From the NCBI GenBank assembly GCA_022508725.1, contig JAFLUR010000031.1:1-12602 (forward strand): a stretch of DNA of 12,602 nucleotides, read 5' to 3'. This document shows positions 1 to 6,380 of this stretch, in pieces; the first letter of the stretch is position 1, and every line of letters starts with the position of its first letter. The stretch is from Oscillospiraceae bacterium (GTDB lineage Bacteria > Bacillota > Clostridia > UBA1381). The translations under genes were made by a program, and so were the position numbers. The notes beneath the pieces are model-generated. The model did no database searches. It was not told the origin of the DNA and saw only the letters and a program-made list of their open reading frames with translations.

Positions 1-94
1 CGGCAGAAAAATCCACTCAAAAATCCAACGATTGGAGGAATACTGAACAGGCTCTGATAATCCGCTCTTTTTCCAATAATTTTAAAAATATCTA

Positions 95-125
95 TTGACA
101 TAGAGTACACTCTATGGTATATACT
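95..125 (+). promoter_or_regulatory. MerR-type promoter of the five-gene acyl-amide-like operon
   Basis: A consensus -35 box TTGACA lies at 95-100 and a -10 box TATACT at 120-125, separated by 19 bp. This over-long spacer is the hallmark of promoters controlled by MerR-family activators, which twist the DNA to bring the two boxes into phase. The only MerR gene in the window starts 35 bp downstream, so autoregulation is likely. A second TATAAT at 126-131 would give a 25-bp spacer and is probably not the -10 box. Confidence 0.85.
100..115. promoter_or_regulatory. MerR operator dyad inside the promoter spacer
   Basis: A perfect inverted repeat with 7-bp arms (ATAGAGT at 100-106 and ACTCTAT at 109-115) around a 2-bp centre sits between the -35 and -10 boxes. 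That is exactly where MerR-family dimers bind. It is the probable binding site of the regulator encoded at 160-540. Position and symmetry are seen directly; which protein binds is inferred. Confidence 0.85.
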
Positions 126-159
126 TATAATAAAGAGGCTCAACGGGAGAGATACGGCT

Positions 160-540
160 ATGTATAAAATAACACAAGCGGCAAATATGCTGGGAGTTTC
201 GATCCATACTCTCAGATATTATGAAAAGGAAGGACTTACCCCATTCGTTAAACGCAGCAAAGGCGTTCGTATTTACGATGATAAGGATATCGAAGTAATT
301 CGCCTTATAATATGCCTCAGAGATATTGATATGCCCATAAAGAATATACGCGATTATATGGATTTGTATATGAAAGGCGAGTCCACGGTTGAAGAAAGAC
401 GCGCACTTATGCGGCAGTACTGCGATTTTGTCGAACGGAAAATCACCGATACAATAGAAACACTCAAATTCACAACGGAAAAAATAGCCTGTTTCGACGA
501 AGCCGTTAAGGATATTCTCACCCAAAGGAAAGATATCTGA
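160..540 (+). CDS. MerR-family transcriptional regulator
   Basis: A 126-residue cytoplasmic DNA-binding regulator. The N-terminal winged helix-turn-helix is plain: the recognition region runs from about residue 4 to 23 and ends in the family signature LRYYE, followed by a wing around R37-Y39. A helical dimerisation segment spans about residues 76-112. The short effector region has three scattered cysteines (C52, C88, C111) but no paired metal-binding motif, so it looks more like the AdhR/YyaN-type small-molecule or stress group than the metal sensors. A GGGAG ribosome site precedes the ATG. It is the first gene of the + strand unit, 19 nt before the hydrolase gene, and its own promoter has the 19-bp spacer and dyad such regulators act on. 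It probably senses a substrate or product of the downstream pathway; the inducer is unknown. Confidence 0.92.
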   Translation: MYKITQAANMLGVSIHTLRYYEKEGLTPFVKRSKGVRIYDDKDIEVIRLIICLRDIDMPIKNIRDYMDLYMKGESTVEERRALMRQYCDFVERKITDTIETLKFTTEKIACFDEAVKDILTQRKDI

Positions 541-559
541 CAGTTAAGGAGGTCTTTGC

Positions 560-1504
560 ATGATAAAAAAAATTTTTGCCGGAGCCGGTATTTTGGCGGT
601 TGCCGGCGCCGCCGGGAGCTACGGTTTGAGCGAATACTTTTTGCGCCGTACGCTTATGCGGCAAAATGCCAAAACCGAACGCACAATGAAAATGTCCGGC
701 ACGGACTGGGATAAATATATGCCCATGATGCAGGAGAGAGGCAAATGGATTGAGGAGAATACAACAAAAGAGGATGTGTATATAACCTCCCGTGACGGAT
801 TAAAGCTTCACGCATATTATACCCCCATAGGCGACGAAAGCAAAACCGTCATATGCTTCCACGGATACACAAGCTCGGGAAGCGATTTCAAGGCAATTTC
901 AAAATTTTATGCGAAGAAAGGCTACAGCCTGCTCTGCCCCGACGCAAGAGCTCACGGCGAGAGCGAGGGAGAATATATCGGGTTCGGCTGCCTTGACAGA
1001 TTTGACGGACTTGAATGGATCGAATATATAAAGAAGCGCTTGGGCGAAAATACCGAAATACTTCTTACCGGAACATCGATGGGCGGCGCGACGGTGCTTA
1101 TGATGTCCGGACTCGATCTGCCCGAAAATGTCAAGGGCATTATATCCGACTGCGCTTTCACCTCGGCATGGGATGTATTTTCATGGGTCCTTAAAACAAT
1201 GTATCACATAAGTCCGTTTCCCATCATGAATATAAGCGACCGCCTTTGCAAAAAGCGCGCCGGATACGGATTAAAGGAATGTAATTCCGCCGAAGAGGTG
1301 AAAAAGGCAAAGGTACCGATATTGTTTATCCACGGCAGCGCGGATAATTTCGTGCCGAGCTTTATGTGCGATGAGATTTATGAAAATTGCGCCTCCCCGA
1401 AGGACAAGCTGATAATAGAGGGCGCATCTCACGCGGAATCATATTATAAAGACCCCGAACGATACGAGGCTAAAATTACGGAATTTACGGAATCCCTGAA
1501 ATAA
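560..1504 (+). CDS. Membrane-anchored alpha/beta hydrolase (serine hydrolase)
   Basis: A 314-residue alpha/beta-hydrolase-fold enzyme. Residues about 4-20 form a hydrophobic Ala/Gly-rich segment after a Lys-Lys start, which reads as an uncleaved signal anchor placing the catalytic domain outside or at the membrane face. The fold motifs are in order: oxyanion segment CFHGYTSSG near 99-107, DARAHGES at 128-135, nucleophile elbow GTSMGG with S173, acid D262 in GSADNFVP, and H291 in GASHAES. The complete triad predicts activity on an ester, thioester or amide. It resembles the BEM46/YqkD-like family, whose substrates are mostly unknown. A strong AGGAGG site at 547-552 sets the start. It lies between the regulator and the condensation gene in the same transcript, so it may supply free fatty acid, hydrolyse the product or edit mis-loaded carrier. 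The anchor argues against a simple cytoplasmic type II thioesterase. Confidence 0.9.
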   Translation: MIKKIFAGAGILAVAGAAGSYGLSEYFLRRTLMRQNAKTERTMKMSGTDWDKYMPMMQERGKWIEENTTKEDVYITSRDGLKLHAYYTPIGDESKTVICFHGYTSSGSDFKAISKFYAKKGYSLLCPDARAHGESEGEYIGFGCLDRFDGLEWIEYIKKRLGENTEILLTGTSMGGATVLMMSGLDLPENVKGIISDCAFTSAWDVFSWVLKTMYHISPFPIMNISDRLCKKRAGYGLKECNSAEEVKKAKVPILFIHGSADNFVPSFMCDEIYENCASPKDKLIIEGASHAESYYKDPERYEAKITEFTESLK

Positions 1505-1530
1505 TAAACAAACCCGAAAGGAACAATTTT

Positions 1531-2961
1531 ATGAATAAGAAAAAAACAACGAAAACCGACGGAAAAGAAACCGATAAAAAAATCTATCCGCTTACAACAT
1601 CTCAAAAGCTTATGCTTTACACATATCAGGTATGCTCAAAAAAAGAGGTACTCAATATAGGAACATTTTTGGAGATAAAATACGATATAGATAAGGATGT
1701 TCTCGCCAAGGCAATCTCAAAGGCCTGCGAAAGGAACGAAAGCACGAGAATACGATTTGTAAAGGGTGAAAAGGAGGGCGAGATAGGACAGTATATCGCC
1801 GCAAAGAGCAGAAAAAAAGCGGAATATTACGATTTTTCCCAAAGAAGCCGCGAGGATATAGACCGGGATCTTCACGCATGGACTTCCACTCCGTTCAAGC
1901 TGTATAACACACCCATGAACAGGATCGTAATGCTGAGTATGCCGGAGGGATTTTTCGGAATTTATCTGCTTGTAAGCCATCTTACAATGGACGCGCAGGC
2001 TCTCATACTCTTCTTGAGAGACGTAATAGAAATATATTGCAGCATGATGTATGAAGAGGTGGAATTCCCGAAAGAAACAGCGTCATATATCGAGCAGCTT
2101 GAAAAGGATCTGGCTTATGAGGCGGGAAACGCCGCAAGCGCAAGAGACGAAAAATTTTTTGATGAGCTTATAAAGGAGTCGGAGCCTATATTCTGCGCTG
2201 CCGAGGGAATAAGCAAAATAAGAGCGGAACGCGCAAAATACGGCGCCCAAACAAGAGCCGTTACAAACGTCAGCAGCGATATGAGCGCGGCAATAAAGGT
2301 ATTCAGCCTTGAAAAAGAGCCGTCCGACAAGCTTATGAAATTCTGCGAGGATTACAAGGTCTCGATGGCGGCGCTTTTAATGATGGGACTCAGGACATAT
2401 TTTCAAAAGTTCAATTACGTTGACGATGTGTCTGTTCAAATGGCTATAGCAAGACGCGCCACATTAAAGGAAAAACGTTCCGGCGGAACAAGAATACATC
2501 CGTTCCCGTGCAGAACGATAATAGGTCGCGACAAATCATTCCTGGAGGGCCTTGAAATAATGAAAGAAAAACAGAGTCAGCTTTTCCGTCACGCGAATTA
2601 TAACCCCGTAAAATTCCTCGATGACAGAGCAAAGTATTACAATCTCAAGCCCGGACAGGCGTATGAACCGATGAGTCTTACCTATCAGCCGCTCACTCTC
2701 AAAGACGACAATTCACTGTCACTTATAAGCGATATCGAGTATCGCACACGCTGGTATTCCAACGGCGCCGCCGCTCAGATATTGTATCTTACGGTCATGC
2801 ACAGACCTTTCGATAACGGACTTGATTTCAATTTTGAATATCAGCCGAGCGGAATATCCGAGGAAAAGCTTGAATATTTGTATTACTATGTATGCAGAAT
2901 TTTATTTGAAGCATTGAAAGACCCGGAAAGACCAATAGGCGAGATTTTGGATAATGTTTGA
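1531..2961 (+). CDS. Stand-alone NRPS-type condensation-domain protein
   Basis: A 476-residue protein that spans one condensation (C) domain with no fused adenylation or carrier domain. The N-terminal lobe begins with YPLTTSQKLML at 19-29, as C domains often do. The active-site region reads SHLTMDA at 149-155: the catalytic second His (H150) and the Asp (D154) of the HHxxxDG motif are present, while the first His is Ser and the Gly is Ala. The C-terminal lobe includes the DFNFEYQPSG stretch near 432-441, typical of the end of the fold. C domains transfer a carrier-bound acyl group to an amine or, less often, a hydroxyl. With the free carrier and acyl-AMP ligase next door, the likely job is condensing an activated acid with a soluble nucleophile, releasing product without a thioesterase. 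An AAAGGAA site precedes the ATG, 26 nt after the hydrolase. Other members of the same acyltransferase superfamily remain possible. Confidence 0.8.
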   Translation: MNKKKTTKTDGKETDKKIYPLTTSQKLMLYTYQVCSKKEVLNIGTFLEIKYDIDKDVLAKAISKACERNESTRIRFVKGEKEGEIGQYIAAKSRKKAEYYDFSQRSREDIDRDLHAWTSTPFKLYNTPMNRIVMLSMPEGFFGIYLLVSHLTMDAQALILFLRDVIEIYCSMMYEEVEFPKETASYIEQLEKDLAYEAGNAASARDEKFFDELIKESEPIFCAAEGISKIRAERAKYGAQTRAVTNVSSDMSAAIKVFSLEKEPSDKLMKFCEDYKVSMAALLMMGLRTYFQKFNYVDDVSVQMAIARRATLKEKRSGGTRIHPFPCRTIIGRDKSFLEGLEIMKEKQSQLFRHANYNPVKFLDDRAKYYNLKPGQAYEPMSLTYQPLTLKDDNSLSLISDIEYRTRWYSNGAAAQILYLTVMHRPFDNGLDFNFEYQPSGISEEKLEYLYYYVCRILFEALKDPERPIGEILDNV

Positions 2962-2982
2962 TATATCGTAAGTTTATTTAAA

Positions 2983-3007
2983 GCCGGAAGCTGCGGGAGT
3001 TACCGGC
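2983..3007 (+). other. Intercistronic hairpin between condensation and carrier genes
   Basis: GCCGG at 2983-2987 pairs with CCGGC at 3003-3007. The stem continues, after one A-A mismatch, through AGCT/AGTT to a 5-nt loop at 2993-2997. No T-run follows, so it is not an intrinsic terminator. It may protect or process the mRNA ahead of the carrier gene. A TATAAT at 3041-3046 downstream lacks a convincing -35 box, so I do not call a promoter here. Confidence 0.4.
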
Positions 3008-3069
3008 GGCATTTGCGGATAATACACTGAAAATGTAATGTATAATTGTTATAAGAAAGGGGTTTCATA

Positions 3070-3300
3070 ATGACAGAGAAATTAAAAGATATTATAATCG
3101 AATTTGTGGATGCGGATAAGGACAATATAAAGCCGGAGTCAAGGTTTATTGAGGATCTGGGCTTTAATTCATACGATTTTATGAGCTTTCTCGGCGCGGT
3201 GGAGGATGCGTTCGGAGTCGAAGCGGAAGAAAGTGAAGTTATAAAGCTCCGCACGGTCGGAGAGGTTGTGGAATATATTAAAAGCATTAAAAAGAGCTGA
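3070..3300 (+). CDS. Stand-alone acyl/peptidyl carrier protein
   Basis: A 76-residue acidic four-helix carrier protein of ordinary ACP length. The phosphopantetheine attachment motif is DLGFNSYDF at 29-37, with S34 as the modified serine. The residues after it are Tyr-Asp where Leu-Asp is most common. It needs a phosphopantetheinyl transferase, and none is seen in this window. A good AAAGGGG ribosome site lies about 7 nt before the ATG. It sits 108 nt after the condensation gene and 111 nt before the acyl-AMP ligase gene. No fatty acid synthase genes are nearby, so it is more likely dedicated to this small pathway than the housekeeping AcpP. Its role would be to hold the activated acyl group as a thioester and present it to the condensation protein. 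Confidence 0.92.
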   Translation: MTEKLKDIIIEFVDADKDNIKPESRFIEDLGFNSYDFMSFLGAVEDAFGVEAEESEVIKLRTVGEVVEYIKSIKKS

Positions 3301-3373
3301 GAAAACACGTTTCTCTTTGACCGATAAAGAACAGACATGAACAAGCTGCCCGTCAAGGGGTATTGATTGTTGA

Positions 3374-3393
3374 GAAATACCGTCCGGTATTTC
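3374..3393. promoter_or_regulatory. 20-bp perfect dyad upstream of the acyl-AMP ligase gene
   Basis: Arms GAAATACCG (3374-3382) and CGGTATTTC (3385-3393) are perfectly complementary around a 2-bp centre. A second palindrome, TTCCGGAA at 3391-3398, overlaps its right end. It lies just before the ribosome site at about 3395-3403. It could be a repressor operator, or in RNA an 8-bp stem with a 4-nt loop limiting translation of the ligase. The symmetry is seen; the role is inferred. No clear promoter accompanies it. Confidence 0.55.
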
Positions 3394-3411
3394 CGGAAAG
3401 GATAACTTAAT

Positions 3412-4890
3412 ATGGAAACGATAAAGGATATTTTAAATTATGCCGCGGAGCAATACGGCAAAAATCCGGCTTTCAGATATAAGCGCGGAGACGAAATCGC
3501 GGAGAAAACATACGATGATCTGAAGCATGATACGGAAGCGTTTTCGGCAGCTCTCGGCGCAAGGGGCTTTCTCGGCCGGCATACCGCGATTATAGGCGCA
3601 ACGTCATATGAATGGATTGTATCATATTTCGGCACGGTAAACTCCGGCGGCGTTGTAATACCGATAGATGTGCTGCTTTCTCCCGAAAATGTATGCGAGC
3701 TGTTGGACAGAGCGGATGCGGAGGTTTTTGTGTACGATAAAAATCATATAAAAACCGCGGAGCTTGCAAAGGAGATATGCCCCAAAATAAAGCTGTATAT
3801 ACCTACGGAGGGCGATGAATTGTCGGTTGCGGGCATGATAAGCGAGGATAATCCCGCCGTCGATGTCGATATCGACAAGGATAAAATGTGCGCTATCCTC
3901 TTTACCTCGGGAACAACCGGAAAAAGCAAAGGCGTTATGCTTACACACTTCAATCTTACCGAAAACGTAACCAACCTCGACACGCATATCAAGCCGAATA
4001 CGGTATCAATGACGGTTCTTCCGATACACCATGCTTACTGCTTTTCAATGGATATTTTAAAGAGTCTGTCTTTGGGGACGACAATATGCATAAATGATTC
4101 CATGATGCGTATGGTAAAGAATATGAGCCTGTTCAAGCCGCAGACAATGCTGCTTGTTCCCATGATGCTCGAAACATTGTATTCGCGGCTCAGAAATATT
4201 CCGCCCGAGCAAAGGGGCGCGGCGGCGAAACAGGTATTCGGCGGAAGGCTCGAAACGATATTCAGCGGCGGCGCATATCTTGATCCCATATATATAGACA
4301 GATTTAAGGAAATGGGTATCGATGTTTTCCAAGGCTACGGAATGACCGAGTGTTCGCCCGTTATAAGCACGAATATGGAGGGCTGCCAAAAAAATCAATC
4401 GGTCGGAAAGCTTATGCCCAACTGCGAGGCGAAAATTTCGGACGGCGAGATATGGGTAAAGGGTACAAGCGTTATGCAGGGGTACTATAAAATGCCGAAG
4501 GAAACGGCGGAAACTCTTGAGGACGGCTGGCTGAAAACAGGCGATCTCGGATATATAGACGAGGACGGTTTCGTTTATATTACGGGAAGAAAGAAAAATC
4601 TTATAATATTGAGTAACGGCGAAAACATCTCTCCGGAGGAGATCGAAAACGAGCTCAGCCGCAATGATATTATAAAAGAGATTATTGTTCGCGGAAAGGA
4701 CGGCGTTATCGAAGCCGAAATATTCCCGGACGAAGAATTTAACAAGGGAGTTGAAAATATAAAGGATACGCTGCAGGGTATTATTGACGACCTCAATTTG
4801 TCATATCCTCCGTATAAACGAATAGCAAGGCTGATCGTGCGCGATACCGAATTTGAGAAAACACCGTCAAAGAAAATAAAAAGGACATAA
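3412..4890 (+). CDS. Acyl-AMP ligase (fatty-acid activating, ANL superfamily)
   Basis: A 492-residue adenylate-forming enzyme, soluble and cytoplasmic. The core motifs appear in order: phosphate-binding TSGTTGKSKG at 165-174, GYGMTE at 308-313, TGD at 376-378 in the hinge region, GRKKN at 392-396, and the C-terminal TPSKKIKR with the catalytic lysine near K488. The set is complete, so activity is expected. It most resembles long-chain fatty-acid ligases rather than amino-acid adenylation domains, although it is on the short side for that group. In this context it probably makes acyl-AMP from ATP and a free acid and passes the acyl group to the carrier encoded just upstream; making acyl-CoA is the alternative. 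Its start is set by a GGAAAGGA site before the ATG. It is the last gene of the unit and a strong terminator begins 3 nt after its stop codon. Confidence 0.93.
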   Translation: METIKDILNYAAEQYGKNPAFRYKRGDEIAEKTYDDLKHDTEAFSAALGARGFLGRHTAIIGATSYEWIVSYFGTVNSGGVVIPIDVLLSPENVCELLDRADAEVFVYDKNHIKTAELAKEICPKIKLYIPTEGDELSVAGMISEDNPAVDVDIDKDKMCAILFTSGTTGKSKGVMLTHFNLTENVTNLDTHIKPNTVSMTVLPIHHAYCFSMDILKSLSLGTTICINDSMMRMVKNMSLFKPQTMLLVPMMLETLYSRLRNIPPEQRGAAAKQVFGGRLETIFSGGAYLDPIYIDRFKEMGIDVFQGYGMTECSPVISTNMEGCQKNQSVGKLMPNCEAKISDGEIWVKGTSVMQGYYKMPKETAETLEDGWLKTGDLGYIDEDGFVYITGRKKNLIILSNGENISPEEIENELSRNDIIKEIIVRGKDGVIEAEIFPDEEFNKGVENIKDTLQGIIDDLNLSYPPYKRIARLIVRDTEFEKTPSKKIKRT

Positions 4891-4893
4891 TGC

Positions 4894-4933
4894 AAAAAAG
4901 ACGGATACGAAATACCCGTATCTGTCTTTTTTT
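4894..4933. terminator. Bidirectional intrinsic terminator
   Basis: GACGGATACG (4900-4909) pairs with CGTATCTGTC (4917-4926), with one G-T wobble and a 7-nt loop. It is flanked by six A on the left and seven or more T on the right. The A/T tracts allow termination in both directions. It ends the + strand acyl-AMP ligase operon and would also stop minus-strand transcripts coming from the right. Confidence 0.93.
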
Positions 4934-4946
4934 AATGCGGCAATAA

Positions 4947-4986
4947 AGCAAAAGGACGAATTGCCGTAACAATCCGTCCTTTTGCT
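4947..4986. repeat. Long imperfect inverted repeat (hairpin)
   Basis: A 17-bp stem with 16 pairs: AGCAAAAGGACG at 4947-4958 matches 4975-4986 perfectly, then one A-C mismatch, then four more pairs around a 6-nt loop at 4964-4969. The short A4/T4 tracts lie inside the stem, so it is a poor terminator alone. It would be the main structured element of the candidate small RNA and may also act as a back-up stop between the convergent operons. Confidence 0.8.
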
Positions 4987-5075
4987 CGGGGCAATAAAAC
5001 AATTTTTTCTTTCCTAAAAAACGCTTTATTTTTCATAAAACAAAAACAATAAAAAACACTTTTTCTACACTAAAC

Positions 5076-5104
5076 ATTATATCACTTTTCAGATCATTTG
5101 TCAA
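5076..5104 (-). promoter_or_regulatory. Consensus sigma-A promoter with no gene assigned
   Basis: Reading the minus strand, TTGACA (5099-5104) and TATAAT (5076-5081) are separated by 17 bp. A TG dinucleotide is placed for an extended -10. This is a full consensus match, better than any other promoter in the window. It points left, away from the lytic transglycosylase gene and into the hairpins at 4986-4894, so it serves no recognisable protein gene. Confidence 0.8.
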
Positions 5105-5140
5105 TAATTTTAAATCATCATTCCACGGTTTTTAAATAAG

Positions 5141-5174
5141 TGAATAAATTATGAACAAATTACGAATAAAACTA
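5141..5174. repeat. Three degenerate 11-bp tandem units
   Basis: TGAATAAATTA (5141-5151), TGAACAAATTA (5152-5162) and a poorer third unit CGAATAAAACTA (5163-5174) follow head to tail. The 11-bp period is close to one helical turn, so equivalent bases face the same side of the DNA. They lie about 70-105 bp upstream of the predicted start of the orphan minus-strand promoter, where an activator or an AT-rich curved element could act. The surrounding DNA is AT-rich, so chance is possible. Confidence 0.4.
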
Positions 5175-5236
5175 CACTTTATAATACATTATTTATACTA
5201 AAAAGGTGATAATTGTAAGTATTTTACGACAATATT

Positions 5237-5779
5237 TCAGCCGGGATATAACTTACCGTATATCCACGCGTATTTGTTTACATTTCTTACATACTTCTTT
5301 GTTTCCGGAAACGGTATGTCATGAAGAACCGTTCCGTCGCTGCTGTACATATCGTCGTTCAGCCATCTGTTTACATTTCCCATTCCGCCGTTATACGCCG
5401 CAAGCGCAACATCGATATCACCGTAATAATTATACAAAAAATTCAGATAATAACATCCTATTTCAATATTTATCATAGGATTGTCAAGGTCCGACTCGGT
5501 TATTTCGATATTCATTCTTTCGGCTATATCCAGCGCCGTATTCTCGGTTATCTGCATAAGTCCGTATGCAACGTGCGAGCGCGCGTCATGTATATAGTTG
5601 CTCTCCGCTTTGATTATCCCCATTACAATAAATTTGTCAAGATCGTATTTCTCCGACATACTTCCTATAATATCGTAATATCGCAGCGGATATATTACCC
5701 TTAAAATCGGCACGGTCGCCGTTAATACTACCGCCGCCGCCAATAATGCAAACAATATATTCTTTCTATTTTTTACCAT
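5237..5779 (-). CDS. Membrane-anchored lytic transglycosylase (SLT domain)
   Basis: A 180-residue peptidoglycan lytic transglycosylase that cleaves glycan strands with formation of anhydro-muramic ends. Residues about 8-30 form one N-terminal membrane segment. The remainder is a single Slt70-type goose-lysozyme-like domain: catalytic E59 in IKAESNY, then GLMQI at 73-77, then AYNGG at 128-132, which is the usual motif order. It has no SH3, LysM or other wall-binding domain, so it is a minimal form. It is the last gene of the minus-strand operon. Its ATG overlaps the end of coaE by 14 nt and has a weak GAGAG ribosome site, suggesting translational coupling. A polA-coaE-SLT order is familiar in Clostridia. 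No strong terminator follows directly; the first is the bidirectional one at 4894-4933. Confidence 0.93.
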   Translation of the reverse strand: MVKNRKNILFALLAAAVVLTATVPILRVIYPLRYYDIIGSMSEKYDLDKFIVMGIIKAESNYIHDARSHVAYGLMQITENTALDIAERMNIEITESDLDNPMINIEIGCYYLNFLYNYYGDIDVALAAYNGGMGNVNRWLNDDMYSSDGTVLHDIPFPETKKYVRNVNKYAWIYGKLYPG

Positions 5780-6380
5780 AATTTTCTCTCAATTCATATA
5801 TAATTTTTTTTATTTTATCTTCAATATCGCCCTCGCTGCCGGCGCTGTTATTCTCAATAATATAATCACACCGGCTTCTGTAAAACGCGGCGTCCTTCTG
5901 AGAATTTATCCTGCTCTCCGCCGACTCCCGGCTTATGCCGTCACGCCGCATTATTCTCTCGGCGCGCACATTTTTATCGGCAATGACCGCAATAATCGGT
6001 CTGCATTTCAAGCCGGACTCGATCAAAAGCGCCCCGTCCGCTCCGACAATACCGCCCTTTTCCCCCGCTTGCCCGTATATCTCCGCGCATATCCTCGGAT
6101 GAGTGACGGAATTTAAAAATTTCAGCTCATTATTATCGGAAAATACGATTTTTCCGAGAGTTCCGCGGTCTATCTCCCCGTTTTCCGTCAGTATCTTTTT
6201 GCCGAAATGTTCGATCAATTCAAAATATGCCTTTTTTCCGGGCATTATGATTTGATGACCGATTTTATCCGCATCAATTATAAAAAAACCGTTTTTGCGG
6301 AATATATCCGAAACATAGGATTTACCCGAACCCGAGCCGCCCGTTATGCCGAAAATCACACTCTTATCATTTGGCGTCAT
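5766..6380 (-). CDS. coaE: Dephospho-CoA kinase
   Basis: Catalyses the last step of coenzyme A synthesis, phosphorylating the ribose 3'-hydroxyl of dephospho-CoA with ATP. The 204-residue protein begins with the P-loop GGSGSGKS at 14-21, followed by the DADK motif at 36-39. The length and the C-terminal helical lid are normal for CoaE. I place the start at the ATG at 6378-6380: it has a GGAGGG site 11 nt upstream and gives the family's normal N-terminus. An upstream in-frame start at 6437 would add 19 unconserved residues inside polA. The gene overlaps polA by 14 nt and the transglycosylase gene by 14 nt, so all three are probably translationally coupled. Confidence 0.95.
   Translation of the reverse strand: MTPNDKSVIFGITGGSGSGKSYVSDIFRKNGFFIIDADKIGHQIIMPGKKAYFELIEHFGKKILTENGEIDRGTLGKIVFSDNNELKFLNSVTHPRICAEIYGQAGEKGGIVGADGALLIESGLKCRPIIAVIADKNVRAERIMRRDGISRESAESRINSQKDAAFYRSRCDYIIENNSAGSEGDIEDKIKKIIYELRENYGKK

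Larger units (their letters stand above)
4894..5069 (-). ncRNA. Candidate small RNA (about 175 nt), unrecognised family
   Basis: Transcription from the consensus promoter at 5076-5104 would start near 5069 and run to lower coordinates. It would read a U-rich leader, then the long hairpin at 4947-4986, then the bidirectional terminator at 4894-4933. No annotated gene lies on this strand in that stretch. The only start-to-stop frame, 4932-5036 (34 codons), has no ribosome site, and its second half is simply the hairpin sequence. Promoter, structured body and terminator fit a stand-alone sRNA, or an antisense RNA to the 3' end of the ligase operon. I match it to no known family. The individual signals are seen directly; the RNA itself is inferred. 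Confidence 0.5.

Noticed and set aside
1..98. Possible 3' end of an upstream gene
   Set aside because: All three + strand frames are open from the edge for 14 to 31 codons before stopping, and none gives a recognisable C-terminus. The longest runs into the -35 box. Nothing supports one frame over the others.
3018..3046. Internal promoter before the carrier gene (TATAAT at 3041-3046)
   Set aside because: No acceptable -35 box is found 16-19 bp upstream; the nearest candidate has a spacer of about 22 bp.
3622..3987. Long antisense open frames over the ligase gene (and similar frames opposite polA, ung and the SGNH gene)
   Set aside because: They have no ribosome sites, promoters or recognisable domains, and they lie wholly opposite genes with clear catalytic motifs.
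1531..4890. Classical multi-module NRPS cluster
   Set aside because: There is no amino-acid-type adenylation module, no fused domains, no thioesterase domain and no transporter. The parts are separate single domains, so a simple acyl-conjugate pathway fits better.
4932..5036. 34-codon frame on the minus strand inside the candidate small RNA
   Set aside because: There is no ribosome binding site before its ATG, and its second half is only the translated hairpin sequence. It is kept as non-coding.
5195..5236. Terminator directly after the lytic transglycosylase gene
   Set aside because: Only a 5-bp stem with a large loop, well separated from a five-T run, can be drawn. This is too weak to call.
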